Shown: one piece after another, positions 22,150 to 33,894 of the stretch
How positions within the stretch are numbered: the first letter of the stretch is position 1
Layout of the letters: the number at the start of each line of letters is the position of its first letter
DNA from: Bathynomus jamesi
Taxonomy: Eukaryota > Arthropoda > Malacostraca > Isopoda > Cirolanidae
Direction: 5' to 3'
Length of the DNA stretch: 64,000 bases
Assembly (NCBI GenBank): GCA_023014485.1
Contig: JAJOZX010000087.1
Span: forward strand, 885,001-949,000
Program-made: the position numbers and the translations under genes
The notes under the pieces: generated by a model
Seen by the model: only the letters and a program-made list of their open reading frames with translations
What the model was told of the DNA's origin: nothing
Databases searched by the model: none

Positions 22150-25100
22150 ATCTACATATACCTGATTTTATGTAAAAACGAAAGTGAAAAGATAAAAATA
22201 ATACTATCCAACATTCACGGCCTTAAATCAAACCATTTCCCGGACAAAGTCATATACCTGAAAAAACTCACGCAAGGAGCCGGAGCAAATTTTACATGCT
22301 TCACGAAAACCCATCTAAAGGACTGCCGAACGAACTGTGAAAACTGTAAGTTTTATATTGACAAAAAGAAATACAAATTGACAACTATAACATACTCCGA
22401 GGCGACAGAACAATAAGGCGTAAACGAGATGTGCTATTTACACACGCGAAAGACTATAATACTTCAAACAGCTACGTAGAATGTGTAGCAACAAAAGTCG
22501 AAAAATTAAATATGGTACTAATTTTAATGTAAAGACCCCCGAACACGCCAACTTCAAAATTCTCAGATTCCATTACAGAGGTCAGAAACTGGGTAAAAGA
22601 TCTATACTCTCCAACCCCAAAGATATTTCTTTGTGATGATTTTAATTTTCCATTCATGAAATATAAAAGGACAGAAAAAATATATGTAAACAACAAGACA
22701 AGAGTGGGCACATGGGAATACCAGGAGCAGTAAAATTGATTTTAGGTCTAGCCGATAAATTTATGTTAACACAAGAAATAACGGAAAACACAAGAAAAAA
22801 CATCTGTCTAGATTTGGTATTCACAAACAATAGCAACCCAATTGATAACGTAGAAATATCCCCAACTATAATATCGGATCACAACATTATTGAAATAACA
22901 ACCAATATAAAAGCAACATGAAAGGAAAGAACACGAACAACAGAAAGGGACAAATTCGAAATTTTAATTTTCACTCCAAAGCTATAAACTGCGAAGGTGT
23001 TGCATCCAGCATGGAAGCAATAGATTGGAAAACCATCTTCAAGGCCAAGACAACGGAAGAGATGCTAATGGCCTTAGAGGAGAAGACCCTGGAAATTGTG
23101 GAAAGACATGTGCCAAAAATGCAACAAAGAGGAAAGAGAAGCAGGTTCGAGAGACAAAAGAGGTGAATGTTACGAAAAAGAAAAAAGAGTGACTGCGAAA
23201 TTAAGAAACTGCAAAGACAACAACATCCGAAAAACATTAAATGATAAACTGCAGAGTATCGATTGCGTCATACAGAACCTAACTGAGAAGCATACAGAAA
23301 GAGAAGACGACGACGCTATAGAAGCGATAAAGGTTAATTCAAAGTACTTCTATAATTTTGCAAAAAGGAAGTCGAAAAAATCACACGACTGTTGGACCTT
23401 TGAAAAAGAAAAACAGTGCTTTATCTGATGATCTAACAGAACTATCTGAAATATTAAGAGCTCATTACGAATCATCTTTCAGTATACCAAAAACTGACAA
23501 ACTGATATGCGATAGAAACGCGTTCTTTGAAGAAGATCTACAAGGGGAAAGTATAACGGACTTCGACTTTACGACAAATGATATTACACAAGCTATATGG
23601 AAACTAAAAGCACACTCAGCGACAGGACTGGATAAATGGAATACTCAAAAACTGCAAGAATGCAATCGCTGAGTCCCTATCTTGGATATGGAGACGATCA
23701 CTAAGCATGGGAGAAATACCAGGCATCCTGAAGAGAGCGAGCATAGTCCCAATATATAAAGGAGGAGATCGAGCCGAGGACAAAAACTATATATAGGTCA
23801 GTGTTGCTTACATCTCATCTCACTAAAATATTTGAAAGAATAGTTAGAGAGAAAACCTATGACTTTTTGGAAACTCAGAAAATATTAAATGATAACCAAC
23901 ATGGATTCCGGTCAGGCAGATCATGCTATCACAACTAATGGAACACTACAACAACATTATTGATGCACTTGAAAGTAATGAAAACTATGATGTAATATAC
24001 ATAGACTTTGTCCAGTCGTTCGACAAGTGTGACCATGGAATCATAATACTTACAGTAAACTGAAACATATGGAAATAACAGGAAAAGTAGCAAAATGGAT
24101 ATATAATTTCCTTAGTGAGCGGCGGCAAGTCGTTACAATTCAAGGAATATCTTCATCAGAATCAGAGGTCCTCAGCTCAGTACCAACAGGAACAGTATTA
24201 GTTCCATTACTCTTCATAACAATGCTAACTGACATAGATGAGGACGTTACCAGAGACAGCACAGTAACATCTTTTGCCGATGACACAAAGATTAGTAGAA
24301 AAAAGAAACCCAGAGGATATAGGACCTCTACAAACCGACATGAACAGACTCTACAATTGGTCGGAAGATAACAGTATGAAGTTTAACACTAAGAAATTTC
24401 AACTGGTAAGTACGGAAAAAAGGAGGACCTAAAATCCATGGAATACTATACCCCAAATGGAGAGGAAATTCAGAGAAATTCTAAAGCAAAAGATTTAGGA
24501 GTTGTAATGACTGATGATGCGAAATTTTAAACACGAAATAAGATAGCAGTAAACAGAGCAAAGAGAATAACTGGGCAGATACTGGAAACCTTTAAACGAA
24601 GGGATAGGACTAATATGATTCCTCAATTGAAAACACTGATCATACCCAAGTTCGAATACTGCTCGGTCCTAACATGACCATATGAAAAAGAAGGCATTAG
24701 TCAGCTAGATAGGATTCAGAGTAGCTTCACAGCCAAGATCGATGGGTGCAAAGAACTAACTTACTGGGAAAGGTTACGTGAATTAAACCTATATTCACTG
24801 GAAAGAAGAAGACACACACACACACCATTATTTACACTTGGAAAATAATGGAGAAATTTGCCCCTAATCTTACTCTGAACCCAAAACAACAGTGGAAAGT
24901 AGAAAAGGAAGACTGTGTCGTGTTTCCAAATTAAAGGCTAGACAGGGAACATCTTGAGCCCTGAAGGAAAATAGTTTTGTTATGAGAGGTCCAAGACTGT
25001 TTAACCGTCTACCCAAGGAGCTAAGGAACAAGAGTGGTGTTGCTCTGGATATCTTCAAAAGAAGGTTCGACGCCTGACTCAAAACTATCTCAGATGAGCC

Positions 25101-25235
25101 AGGGGTACCTGGCTATGTGAGATAGAAAGTACAAGAAACCAACTCTCTACTTCACCAGCCAACTCGAGAGGAGGGGCGACAATCTTGACCTTCGTGAAAT
25201 GAGGAATCATCGTACGGAACATTTGAAAGGTTGAA
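22150..25235 (+). pseudogene. LINE-E: second copy of the LINE-D family, longer at the 5' side
   Basis: Includes the endonuclease region missing from LINE-D: IKIILSNIHGLKSNHFPDK at the start, a GDDFNFPF-like block (CDDFNFPF, about 22635), LDLVFTNNSNPIDNVEI and SDHNIIEI. RT follows: VIYIDFVQSFDKCDHG (motif A), SSVPTGTVLVPLLF, TSFADDTKIS, SVLT, YWERLRELNLYSLERRR and ISDEPGVPGYVR. At least eight frames are needed to follow it. It is oriented opposite to LINE-D with ~600 bp between them, so the two could form inverted pairs. Confidence 0.8.
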
Positions 25236-25316
25236 AAGTATAACTGTCTGCTCTTCATCAACCATATTGCTATGTAACTATTTCTCGATCATCAAACATT
25301 CATATTGTCTATAAAC

Positions 25317-25350
<34 letters not shown>

Positions 25351-25720
25351 TCTCAGCTATTTTATGCCTTTGTGACAATCTTTGCAGGAACACATTAAGC
25401 TGATCCCGACATCAACGTACGTGTAACGACATTAATTAGCAGTATCGCCATACATCTAGACTTAGTTTTTTCTTGAGAATTATTAAGTATCATACAGTCA
25501 TACTAAAATGAGATCATGAAGATTGGGTTAATTAACTCTTGTTTTATAGCCATAGTAAACTATACCAAGGTTATAAAATAAGGGTAAACACCTATTTCAT
25601 AACCATGATAAACTATACCAGGGATTAGGAATTAAGGTTAAGTTATCTAGATTATGTTAAATATTTCATTCACAGTTCATATTATTCATGTTATGGGATT
25701 TATATCCTGCCAATAAAACG
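25236..25720. other. No gene; (GT)n at 25319-25350
   Basis: AT-rich, with one (GT)n microsatellite. The phrase 'aactataccaggg/aaggt' is loosely repeated near 25557 and 25610. Confidence 0.5.
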
Positions 25721-26013
25721 GGACCTTTTCCAGTTTGTGTACCGTTTTTCATATAATTTATTTTTGAGAATATTTTTGTTAAAATTAACGAAAATATCAC
25801 GACTTAACCTAGCCACTTATCAAGAGCGTACAGTTGATCTATTAGTAAATAGTAAATACTATTCCAGAAACAAACAATGTTATAATTAATAATAGATCAA
25901 CTGTACGCCCTTGATAATTGGTTAGGTTAAGTCGTGATATTTTCGTTAGTTTTAACAAAAATATTCTCAAAAATAAATTATATGAAAAACGGTACACAAA
26001 CTGGAAAAGGTCC
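25721..26013. mobile_element. Foldback element M3, 293 bp
   Basis: Ends GGACCTTTTCCAGTTTGTGT and its inverse. Flanks ATAAAACG (25713-25720) and ATAAAACT (26014-26021) match at 7 of 8 bases. The inner ~190 bp are nearly identical to M2, including the loop with GTTGATCTATTAGTAAATAG, but the terminal ~55 bp of each arm are unrelated to M2. Confidence 0.88.
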
Positions 26014-26180
26014 ATAAAACTTAGCATTGTCATTATCATAGTGTAAAAGCATCCCAGTTTCATATGGTAGCTGTGTGTGTGTGTGAACAAGTGGGTGTTC
26101 AGTCTGAAGTTTTAATTGTTGTGTTAAGTTAAACTATAGGCTATCATTGTTTACAGATGTGAATTACAAATATGTTTAGG

Positions 26181-26185
26181 AATAA

Positions 26186-26216
<31 letters not shown>

Positions 26217-26218
26217 AG
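26181..26218. repeat. (TAA)n microsatellite
   Basis: About a dozen TAA units with one interruption. Confidence 0.9.
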
Positions 26219-26435
26219 GTTTATAAGGGGATGAGTATTTTATGCCTGAAAGAGAAAATTATAACTTTAAAATAATTAAAGCTACAAAATTATTGGTACT
26301 TACGTATTATCGGGACTACCAAACTGTTTATTATGTACCCTTTCAGTGCCATACTGGAAACAATTAAGGAATATTGGCCACCTGAAATTGATTATTGAGT
26401 GTTTATCATACTTATCTTATGTATATCATATCATA

Positions 26436-27328
26436 CCGGGTGTACATAAAGTCAGGATCTATTTTTGTGAAGCACTTGGAAATTATATGGAATTCAATCA
26501 TAAAATGATAAAGTGGTAACATTTATTAAATAATTAAGAGTAGGATTCGACGTGACGCCCATCAGTATCCCTGCACAGCTCAAATCGTTCCGCAGCATTT
26601 CTAAAACACATTCTGGAGCATTTGCGGGGTTATGTTATCTGCAGCAGTTCGTATACGTGTACGTACGTTTTCAAGACTCGTAATCTTCGTCTGATAGACG
26701 TGCGATTTGATAAAGCCCCATGCAAAGAAATCTAAAGGAGTTAAATCTGGTGATCTCGCTGGCCAAGGTCTGTTGCTTCCGCCTCCGATCCAGCGATTTG
26801 GAAAACGTCCATTTAGATAATCCTGAACAATTTTGGCATAGTGACAAAGAGCACCATCATGTTGATAGACGACGGTACTAACAATCCTATCCCCGTCGTC
26901 TATCAACATGATGGTGCTCCTTGTCACTATGCCAAAATTGTTCAGGATTATCTAAATGGATGTTTTCCAAATCGCTGGATCGGACGCGGAAGCAACAGAC
27001 CTTGGCCCGCGAGATCACCAGATTTAACCCCTTTAGATTTGTTTGTATGGGGATTTATCAAATCGCACGTCTATCAGACGAAGATTACGAGTCTTGAAAA
27101 CTTACGTACACGTATACGAACTGCTGCAGATAACATAACCCCAAATGCTCCAGAATGTGTTTAGAAATGCTGCGGAACGATTTGAGCTGTGCAGGGACAC
27201 TGATGGGCGTCACGTCGAATCCACTCTTAATTATTTAATAAATGTTACCACTTTATCATTTTATGATTGAATTCCATATAATTTCCAAGTGCTTCACAAA
27301 AATAGATCCTGACTTTATGTACACCCGG
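26436..27328. mobile_element. Palindromic mariner: two DD41D half-copies head to head
   Basis: Both ends are the same mariner terminus (CCGGGTGTACATAAAGTCAG), each bordered by TA. The arms (about 440 bp each) meet at a 17-bp spacer near 26883. Each arm encodes only the last third of a transposase, on opposite strands (26601-26880 minus, 26895-27164 plus): VVYQHDGA with the second Asp, FPNRWIG and RSPDLTPLDFF or RSPDLTPLDLF with the third, 41 residues apart. Neither arm has the helix-turn-helix or first Asp, so it is non-autonomous. Confidence 0.9.
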
Positions 27329-27548
27329 TATTATATCATATTATATTATCCACAATTAATAAAATCGCTTAAAACGGAAAATGTGTTTTTCGTAGGTAGT
27401 CCCGATAATACTAGATGAAGACAAAGCACTGGATGTTTTTATCAATTACGACGTTTATTCTCTCATCCTTAACTTACCCGAAATGTGACAGTGAGTGCCT
27501 AATACGAAAAGCTCAGAAGATATTTAGGTGAAATAACCAATATTAACC

Positions 27549-27651
27549 TGTTAGGTTAATTGAATGCCCGGTTAAGTCAACTGAATGCCCAGTTAGTCAA
27601 CTGAATGCCCGGTTAGGTCAACTGAATGCCAGGTTAGGTCAACTGTACGCC
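27549..27651. repeat. ~21-bp tandem repeat in M6, about 5 copies
   Basis: Unit approximates GGTTAGGTCAACTGAATGCC, with copies differing at one to three bases. The last copy runs into the core via CAACTGTACGCC. Confidence 0.85.
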
Positions 27652-27910
27652 TTTGATGATTGGTTAGGTTAAGTTGTGATATTTTCGTTAGTTTAAACGA
27701 AAATGACGAGAGCAAAACTACATAATAAACAGTTTGGTAGTCCCGATAATACATAAGCACCAAATTATTAATTATTTGAATAATTCAATTCAAATTTAAT
27801 CTATCGATCCAATTTATTTATCGAAGCGTGATCTATTAATTATCCAAATTTTTGTACCTGTTGTTTGCTCTTTGTTTAGGTTAAGTCCAAGAGCATTAAG
27901 GTGGGTTATT

Positions 27911-28040
27911 TAGTGGAACCTTGAAGTTTTTGACAAAAATCTGATTTTTGCACCACAAATAACTGAAAGGGTCTGGAATAACATGTGAAAAGTCCCCATT
28001 AATCAACCTTGAGCTTACCGCAAAATTCAAGATGGCGTCT
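27911..28040 (+). repeat. Left TIR of element C
   Basis: Inverted match to 31952-32074; similarity stops after CAAGATGGCRTC. The equivalent inner edge on the right is GATGCCATCTTG at 31947-31958. Confidence 0.85.
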
Positions 28041-28365
28041 GAGGACCGAGTCAGCGGTAAACTGAGGTTAATCTGCCCTACTTCTGGACTAATTAGTTAG
28101 ATGGGTAAGTATGGTGTTTATTAGAAGGGTTTTGTTTAAGGTCTGCCCAGTGAATACCATCACAACCATTAGCGTATACAGGGGAGGGCATGTGGCCATA
28201 ACACCCCTTTCTATCTCCACCTGTCCCCACCGCCACCTAATTTTGGTGAGTTCTGTTAATAAATAGATACGAACAAATAGAAAATGTATTCAGAGTACTA
28301 ATAGGTTAATATAGTAATAGAATAATAGATGGCTTGCACCCTTACCCAGCTTTTAAGTGCAACAC

Positions 28366-28600
28366 AGGGGCGGATCCAGAAATTTTTCAAGGAGGGTTCA
28401 CCGCCCACTCAGGACTTTAGTCACACTTTTTCGCTATCATCCTCTGCCCCCATCCTCACCACACTCCTTCCTGACCACTTCAGATCACCTCCACACCTAG
28501 CATCTAAGGTGCCCGACATGCAGTCACTTGTAACCTGTTCTAAAAGGGTAATTGTGGTGGGGGTTCACGGGCACCCAATTACCCCCTCTTAGATCCGCCA
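28366..28600. mobile_element. hAT-type MITE, 235 bp, inside element C
   Basis: Left end AGGGGCGGATCC and right end GATCCGCC are inverted. GTGCAACAC is repeated directly on both sides (28357-28365 and 28601-28609), an 8-9 bp duplication typical of hAT. Confidence 0.85.
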
Positions 28601-28984
28601 GTGCAACACTGCAATAGGTTGCGCGCCGAAATGATCAGTCTATAATCGTACACGACTGAACGCGTCGTGAACCTATACATTGTACAGGCAACTCACAGTT
28701 GGCGGTGTCCCAGTGAGGCGGTGAGCAGTACTAAACTGTGAGGTGCGCATCTCGGTGGTAGTAATGTGAATCATTTATTTGTGATTGGAAACTAACTGTG
28801 GAAATTCTTTGAAGTGAAGTGAGTAGTGTAACATTTATAAATGCTAGTTCTTTATACTTATTTATTATACTTAATTATGCAAGCAAATTTAACTTGAATG
28901 TGAATTGTTTTAGTTATTTATGGGTGTAAACTAACTGTTATGATTCTCACTAACGTGCTCCGCCACTGATAGTAACCCATGTTG

Positions 28985-31565
28985 TTTTTGTTTCAGTTTG
29001 TTGCCATCATTGATATGGAGATCATTATTCACTGTCTGATATGTGGGAAAAAATTTCAAATGTTAATTCTTGTAGACTTACCAAGAAAGGTGTTGATGGG
29101 GTTGTAGGTGCTAGTCGGCAGATTGGTGACGGTCGCTTTGCTTACACTGAACTGCCAGCTTCGGTGCATATTTCTCGTCGCAAAGACAACTGTCAGGCTA
29201 CAAGTATTAAATCAAAGCTCAAAAGGGAGGCTGAGGAAGATGAAGAGGTTCCATTGCAGAAGAACCCTGCACTACACCAGGAATCAAAATTTAAACGTGC
29301 CACTCATTGTCTTTTCTGTGCTAATGAAGCTGTTACTGATAACAAGCTGTCTAAGGATAGGCGTCGATCAGTTTGCACATACTGAGAAATTGACACAACT
29401 GGCCAGGAGTAGAAATGATGAGCTTGGTCTCACAGTCCTAGGTTGATTAGAGGGTGTGAATGACCTTGTTGCAGAAGAGGCATTGTATCACGTCGATTGT
29501 CGAGTAAATTTCATGAAGGGGAAACAGTTACCTGGTGTTTCTGAGCAGCCTGGTCCTTGTCATGTACAAAAATTTGAAGGAAAGAATACTGCATTTCTGA
29601 AGTTATTTAAACATCTAGACAAGGCAATATTCTATGACTGAACTTGAAATACTTGGATGGTAAACCAGGTTACACTCGTAAATACTGAAACAAAGGCTTG
29701 AAGAACGATATGGGTGCGACATTGTCGTAACATGCCTCAGCGGTCAGTCGACTGTGGTCTGTTTTGGAGATAAAGCTTGTGGTATAGTATTTCTAGTGGA
29801 ATAGATGCGGCTTCAAACGTCAACTGCGATGACGCGCTTGCAGTTGGCAAAGTTGCAGCAGCCAAATTGGTCGGACTGCCATTCACAGACATCAAGATGA
29901 AGAGGAATGACCGGGTTATCAACATAACTGCGCGAGCTGATGAGCTTCTCTGTAGAGGGAAGAAGTGCGAGATTAACTCAAACTTTCTGTTTCAGCGAAT
30001 CACTGTTGTTATACAGACACATAAAGAGTTGGAGGAGTTTCTCACGTATGAACTTAGCCAACAGCTTCCTTCTCTGTTTAACTAGGGCCTGCTTAGAAAA
30101 AACAACAAGAGTGATCTTTCAAATGTCCTCAAAGAAGGTGTGGAACAGCGTAACCTTACTCATTCTGACAATATCACTGTTGTTATTGATGGAGGGTACT
30201 TACTCAACACTGTCGTCTGGCCAAATGATGCAACCTACGTTGAATTTTCTGAGAACTACATAAAACATGTCTGCACCCAATACGCAGACATGCCAGTCGT
30301 CGTTGTGTTTGACGGATACAACTCGGTTGCGACTTCAACTAAAAGTATTGAGCACCGGTGTCGATCACAAAAGAAAGATTCTCGAGACATTTTGTTCGAT
30401 GCCAACATGAAGACACTCATCCCTAAGGACAGTTTTCTGAGAAACCCAGCGAACAAGACTCGTCTCATGTCGCTCATCACACAGCGTTTTGCAAAACATT
30501 CCGTTCACTGCAAGCAAGCTGAAGGGGACGCGGACAAGTTAATACTCTCGACAGCTTTAGATGTTACCAATTTGGTGCTTGTAGTGGCCACAGACACCGA
30601 CATCCTGGTAATGCTGGTGAGCCAGGCCAGGCACACACGGCGATGTGTACATCGGACGAGGCCTGATTTCGTGTGTTAATGTTTTTGACATCCAGAAGAA
30701 GATCGGAGGTCGAAAAACATTTCTGCTTTTCACCCATGCTGTGTCTGGTTGTGACAGTGTGTCAGCTCTCTACAGCAAAGGCAAAACGACAGTGTTTAAT
30801 AAGATGAAGGATAGTTTGGAGAATCTTTTTTACGTGGAAGTTTTCAGTAACATTGACAGCACAAAGGAGAGCATTGCGGCATCTGGTGAACTTGTGCGGA
30901 GGGACAAGAATACTATGCTAAATGCCCTGAGATATAAGGCAAAGTTTGGACATATGAGTAATAATATTATTATTGTAAATAAAACGTACAACTAACATGT
31001 AATAATATAGGTATTTGCACATAATAATAATTTTAACCTAGCTCTATGAATTATGTACATCATTTTACAGCTCTACGGGAGAGCCATCAAGAGATGCAAG
31101 CTGTCGTCAGAATTCAAGTTGGAGACGCTGCCTCCAACTAGTGCTGCTGCCCCTCAGCATTCATTCCGCACCTATCACAGTGTGCAGCGGTGGAGTGGAA
31201 ACGATCTGTCTTCCACTGACTGGGTATGTATTGGTAGTTCAATTACTGTACAACATGCAAAAATTAAATGATTGTAGTGGACTCTATTGTGCAATACTAT
31301 AATTCAACAAACATAGCCAAAATTGAATCACTGTTTTTTTTGTTCGATAGGGCTGGTCGATGCAATTGGATGAACAACTGACACGTGAACAACCAAAAGA
31401 CCACCAGCCCCAGACAAGCTCTTCCGCATGGTTTCGTGTGGTTGTAATAGCCGTTGGTGAAAGACATGTGGGAAAAGTGGGGCTCTACTCTACTGCTCTT
31501 TGCACATCCTGCAGTGGAGCCTCTTGCTCCAACGTGGACATAGAAGATGGTATCGCTGAAGACTA
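28985..31565 (+). pseudogene. Element C gene: PIN/FEN-like protein with Cys-rich tail, broken
   Basis: Order of blocks: CLICGKKF (N-terminal zinc-like motif, about 29032), RLTKKGVDGVV, VAEEALYHVDCRVNF, then a PIN/FEN-like segment with VVIDGGYLLN, VVVFDGYNSVATSTKSIEHR, QAEGDADKLILSTAL and VVATDTDILVML (30180-30620), then FLLFTHAVSGCDSVSALYSK, and LPPTSAAAPQHSFRTYHSVQ. A GT-AG intron is predicted at 31224-31350, joining DW to GWSMQ. The tail has repeated C-x-C and C-x2-C pairs (SCGC, CTSCSGASC) split over two frames, like a CXC-type domain. Frameshifts occur near 29380, 30080, 30650 and 31450, with a stop near 29448. I recognise the family from uncharacterised animal proteins but not by name. 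Confidence 0.7.
31224..31350 (+). other. Predicted GT-AG intron in the element C gene
   Basis: Donor GTATGTATTGG after codon TGG, acceptor TTCGATAG. Removal joins SSTDW to GWSMQL in frame. No transcript evidence is available. Confidence 0.6.
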
Positions 31566-31951
31566 GCGACTGATTCGTGATAATTAGAATGCGTTGTCGG
31601 AATGCAATGATTCCCTAGCATCTTGTTTATTCGTTTGTGTTGAAAGTTATATTTTCGTTACGTTGTTCATATTGGAAGGAATAATTAATTTGAATTTTAT
31701 TATCTTATTTTGTCTGTTGTAACCAAAACAAATGTTTTTTTCTCTTTTATTGATCGTTTTCAGTTTACATTTGGATTTATTTTTTGTCAAAAATAAAATA
31801 TATGTATATTCTGATGACGCAAATGTTTTAATGGTGTTCACTGAATAAAACGTGGGTAGAAACAATCCCTACACACCAAAATTTTTCTTCTAGCCCAAGA
31901 GGTTCAGAAGTTATTGGCGATTATGTGTGAAATGCCGCAGTATCGGATGCC

Positions 31952-32074
31952 ATCTTGAATTTCGCGGTAAGCTCAAGTTGATTAATGGGGACTTTTCATG
32001 TTATTCCAGACCCATTCAGCTATCTGTGATGCAAAAATCAGTTTTTTGGTCAAAAACTTCAAGGTTCACCCCTA
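31952..32074 (-). repeat. Right TIR of element C
   Basis: Inverse of 27911-28040 with a few substitutions and small indels. Confidence 0.85.
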
Positions 32075-32661
32075 AAACTCCTGGATACAAAATTACCCTA
32101 ATTACTAATACGGTTTACACAAATTTTAAGGCGATGCACCTAGTAATTACCAATTAATTATTACTACATCTTCATTCAATTTTGATTTACACTTTTATTT
32201 TGTTCAAAGTTTAGAAAGTACAAAAATTACAAAAGTACAAAAGTGGCAGTAATAAATAATTGGACAAATGTAAACAGAAAATAAACTTACAGTAGTAATA
32301 TATTACAGTTTACAATTTCTTGGAGGTAAGATCATGAAGTTCAAAATAAGATAATAAAATTAAATTATAACATTTTATTTTATGCGTAATTGTGTGTAAT
32401 ATTAAATTACACATAACCAGCCTCCAAATAATCACCTGTGGGTTTTTCGCAAACAGATACATAACCAGCTGACGTAATGATAAAAATCACTAAAATTTTT
32501 AAATAAGACTTACATTTTTTTTAACAAAGGAAAGGAGTTATAACTGCAAAAATCACGTGACGGAGGGCAACTATAGATTTACATGTGATCCAAACCACTG
32601 GTCACCACATTATCTGAACGCAGATGTTCACCCAGACTACAGATGTTTATTAATTTTAGAG
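32075..32661. other. No gene seen
   Basis: AT-rich, no recognisable motifs. Confidence 0.5.
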
Positions 32662-32973
32662 CAGGGGTCTCAAAATTATTTTATCTGCAGGCAGGAATTC
32701 AATATGTAGGCCTGCATGCAAACCAGGATTAAAATTAAACAAGCCATGAATAATAAAAATAGTTTTTTGGCAACTATCATTGCCAAAGTACATCCAAAGC
32801 AGAGTTACTAATTTGTTATCCATTTGTTTGTTTCATTATGCAACGTGAAATGCATTGTCTTGAATTTGACACTCCCAGATCAAGAATCATTGTTCTCATT
32901 CGATTTCGTGTGGATCGCACCGAAAAGTTCGGGGAACGCATGCTGCCCACAGGCAGCGGGTTTGAGATCCCTC
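32662..32973. mobile_element. hAT-type MITE, 312 bp
   Basis: Left end CAGGGGTCTCAAA, right end TTTGAGATCCCTC, imperfectly inverted. Flanking 8 bp TTTTAGAG and TTCTAGAG match at 7 of 8. The terminus resembles CAGGGGTCTCAAA-type hAT (Charlie-like) elements. Confidence 0.75.
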
Positions 32974-33043
32974 TTCTAGAGGAAGGCAGTTTTAACTGAT
33001 AAAATTAAGAACGTTTCCTATAGAGTGGTCTCTCGGTTAATAG

Positions 33044-33243
33044 GATCAAGTAAAGATAAGCCCCCAGCCTTCTTTAATTAGCCTTATAAGGCTAACTAAC
33101 GAAAATATCACGACCTAACCTAACCAATCGTTAAGTCAACTGTACGCCCTTGATGATTGGTTAGGTTAGGTCGTGATATTTTCGTTAGTTAGCCTTATAA
33201 GGCTAATTAAAGAAGGCTGGGGGTGCTTATCTTTACTTGATCC
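33044..33243. mobile_element. Foldback element M4, 200 bp
   Basis: Nearly perfect palindrome. Ends GGATCAAGTAAAGATAAGC and its inverse; flanking 8 bp GGTTAATA exactly duplicated (33036-33043 and 33244-33251). Core AACGAAAATATCACGACCTA in both arms. Arms also share CCAGCCTTCTTTAATTAGCC with M5. Confidence 0.93.
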
Positions 33244-33515
33244 GGTTAATAATATTAATTGGTTCCATGAAAACCATCGTTAATCGAATATAGGAAATAC
33301 ACGTTAAAGGCTTAATTCGTTCCAAGACGATCGGAAGTTGACCTTATTCACCCTAAAAACATAGTTTATAATAATTAAACACGTAATTTTAATAAATAAA
33401 CGTTATAAGAACATATTAAAGCATTAATATTAATAGAAACATCGATAAATAATGAATAAGTAGAGCAGAAAAAGGTGTATAAATAGAGCATAAAATAAAA
33501 ATTCTTACCTTAGGC

Positions 33516-33717
33516 CACTGGTGCACAAACTTTTTTGATGTGAGGGCCAAGCGAAGAAAATAACTAAATGTATTAGCCTACTTACTTTCCATCTAAGTCA
33601 TAAATTGGGTCACTTTTATATTCTAACTTTTTCATTGAATTGAAAAGACCCGTGGGGCCACTGAAAAGACCCGTGGGGGACACATTTGGCCCGCTGGCCA
33701 GGATTTGTGCATCACTG
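33516..33717. mobile_element. hAT-type MITE, 202 bp
   Basis: Left end CACTGGTGCACAAAC, right end ATTTGTGCATCACTG. Flanking 8 bp CCTTAGGC exactly duplicated (33508-33515 and 33718-33725). Confidence 0.9.
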
Positions 33718-33894
33718 CCTTAGGCTAAGAAGCTGGGTGGCTTAAGGGGTTGATGGTTTCAATCTTATTCTCTTTCTGAAGAAACCCTCATGAAAGGGCG
33801 TCGCTGATTGGCTGAGGCCTGCCGAGTCCACTTAGGAATGTTCCGATTGGCCGAAATTGGCGGCCGCGTAATATCGTAAACATATCGTTAATCA

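Larger units (their letters stand above)
26295..27761. mobile_element. Foldback-family element M6 containing a palindromic mariner, 1,467 bp
   Basis: Terminal repeats of about 43 bp: GGTACTTACGTATTATCGGG on the left, inverse of GGTGCTTATGTATTATCGGG on the right. Flanking 8 bp AAATTATT are exactly duplicated (26287-26294 and 27762-27769). Inside are a palindromic mariner (26436-27328), a stray copy of the terminal sequence (about 27396-27414), a 21-bp tandem array and one copy of the family core (27646-27710). Confidence 0.88.
27911..32074 (+). mobile_element. Element C: TIR-bounded element carrying a PIN-like gene, ~4.2 kb
   Basis: The first ~130 bp (from 27911) and last ~125 bp (to 32074) are inverted copies at roughly 88% identity by eye, sharing GAACCTTGAAGTTTTTGAC and GTCTGGAATAACATG. 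Outer bases are TA-GTGGAACC on the left and the inverse of TA-GGGGTGAACC on the right. The only gene inside encodes a protein with PIN/FEN-like motifs; no RNase H-type transposase was found. A hAT MITE sits near the left end. Confidence 0.75.

Noticed and set aside
28985..31565. Host PIN-domain gene
   Set aside because: Long inverted repeats enclose it and the reading frame is broken; treated as the gene of element C, with the caveat noted in the findings.
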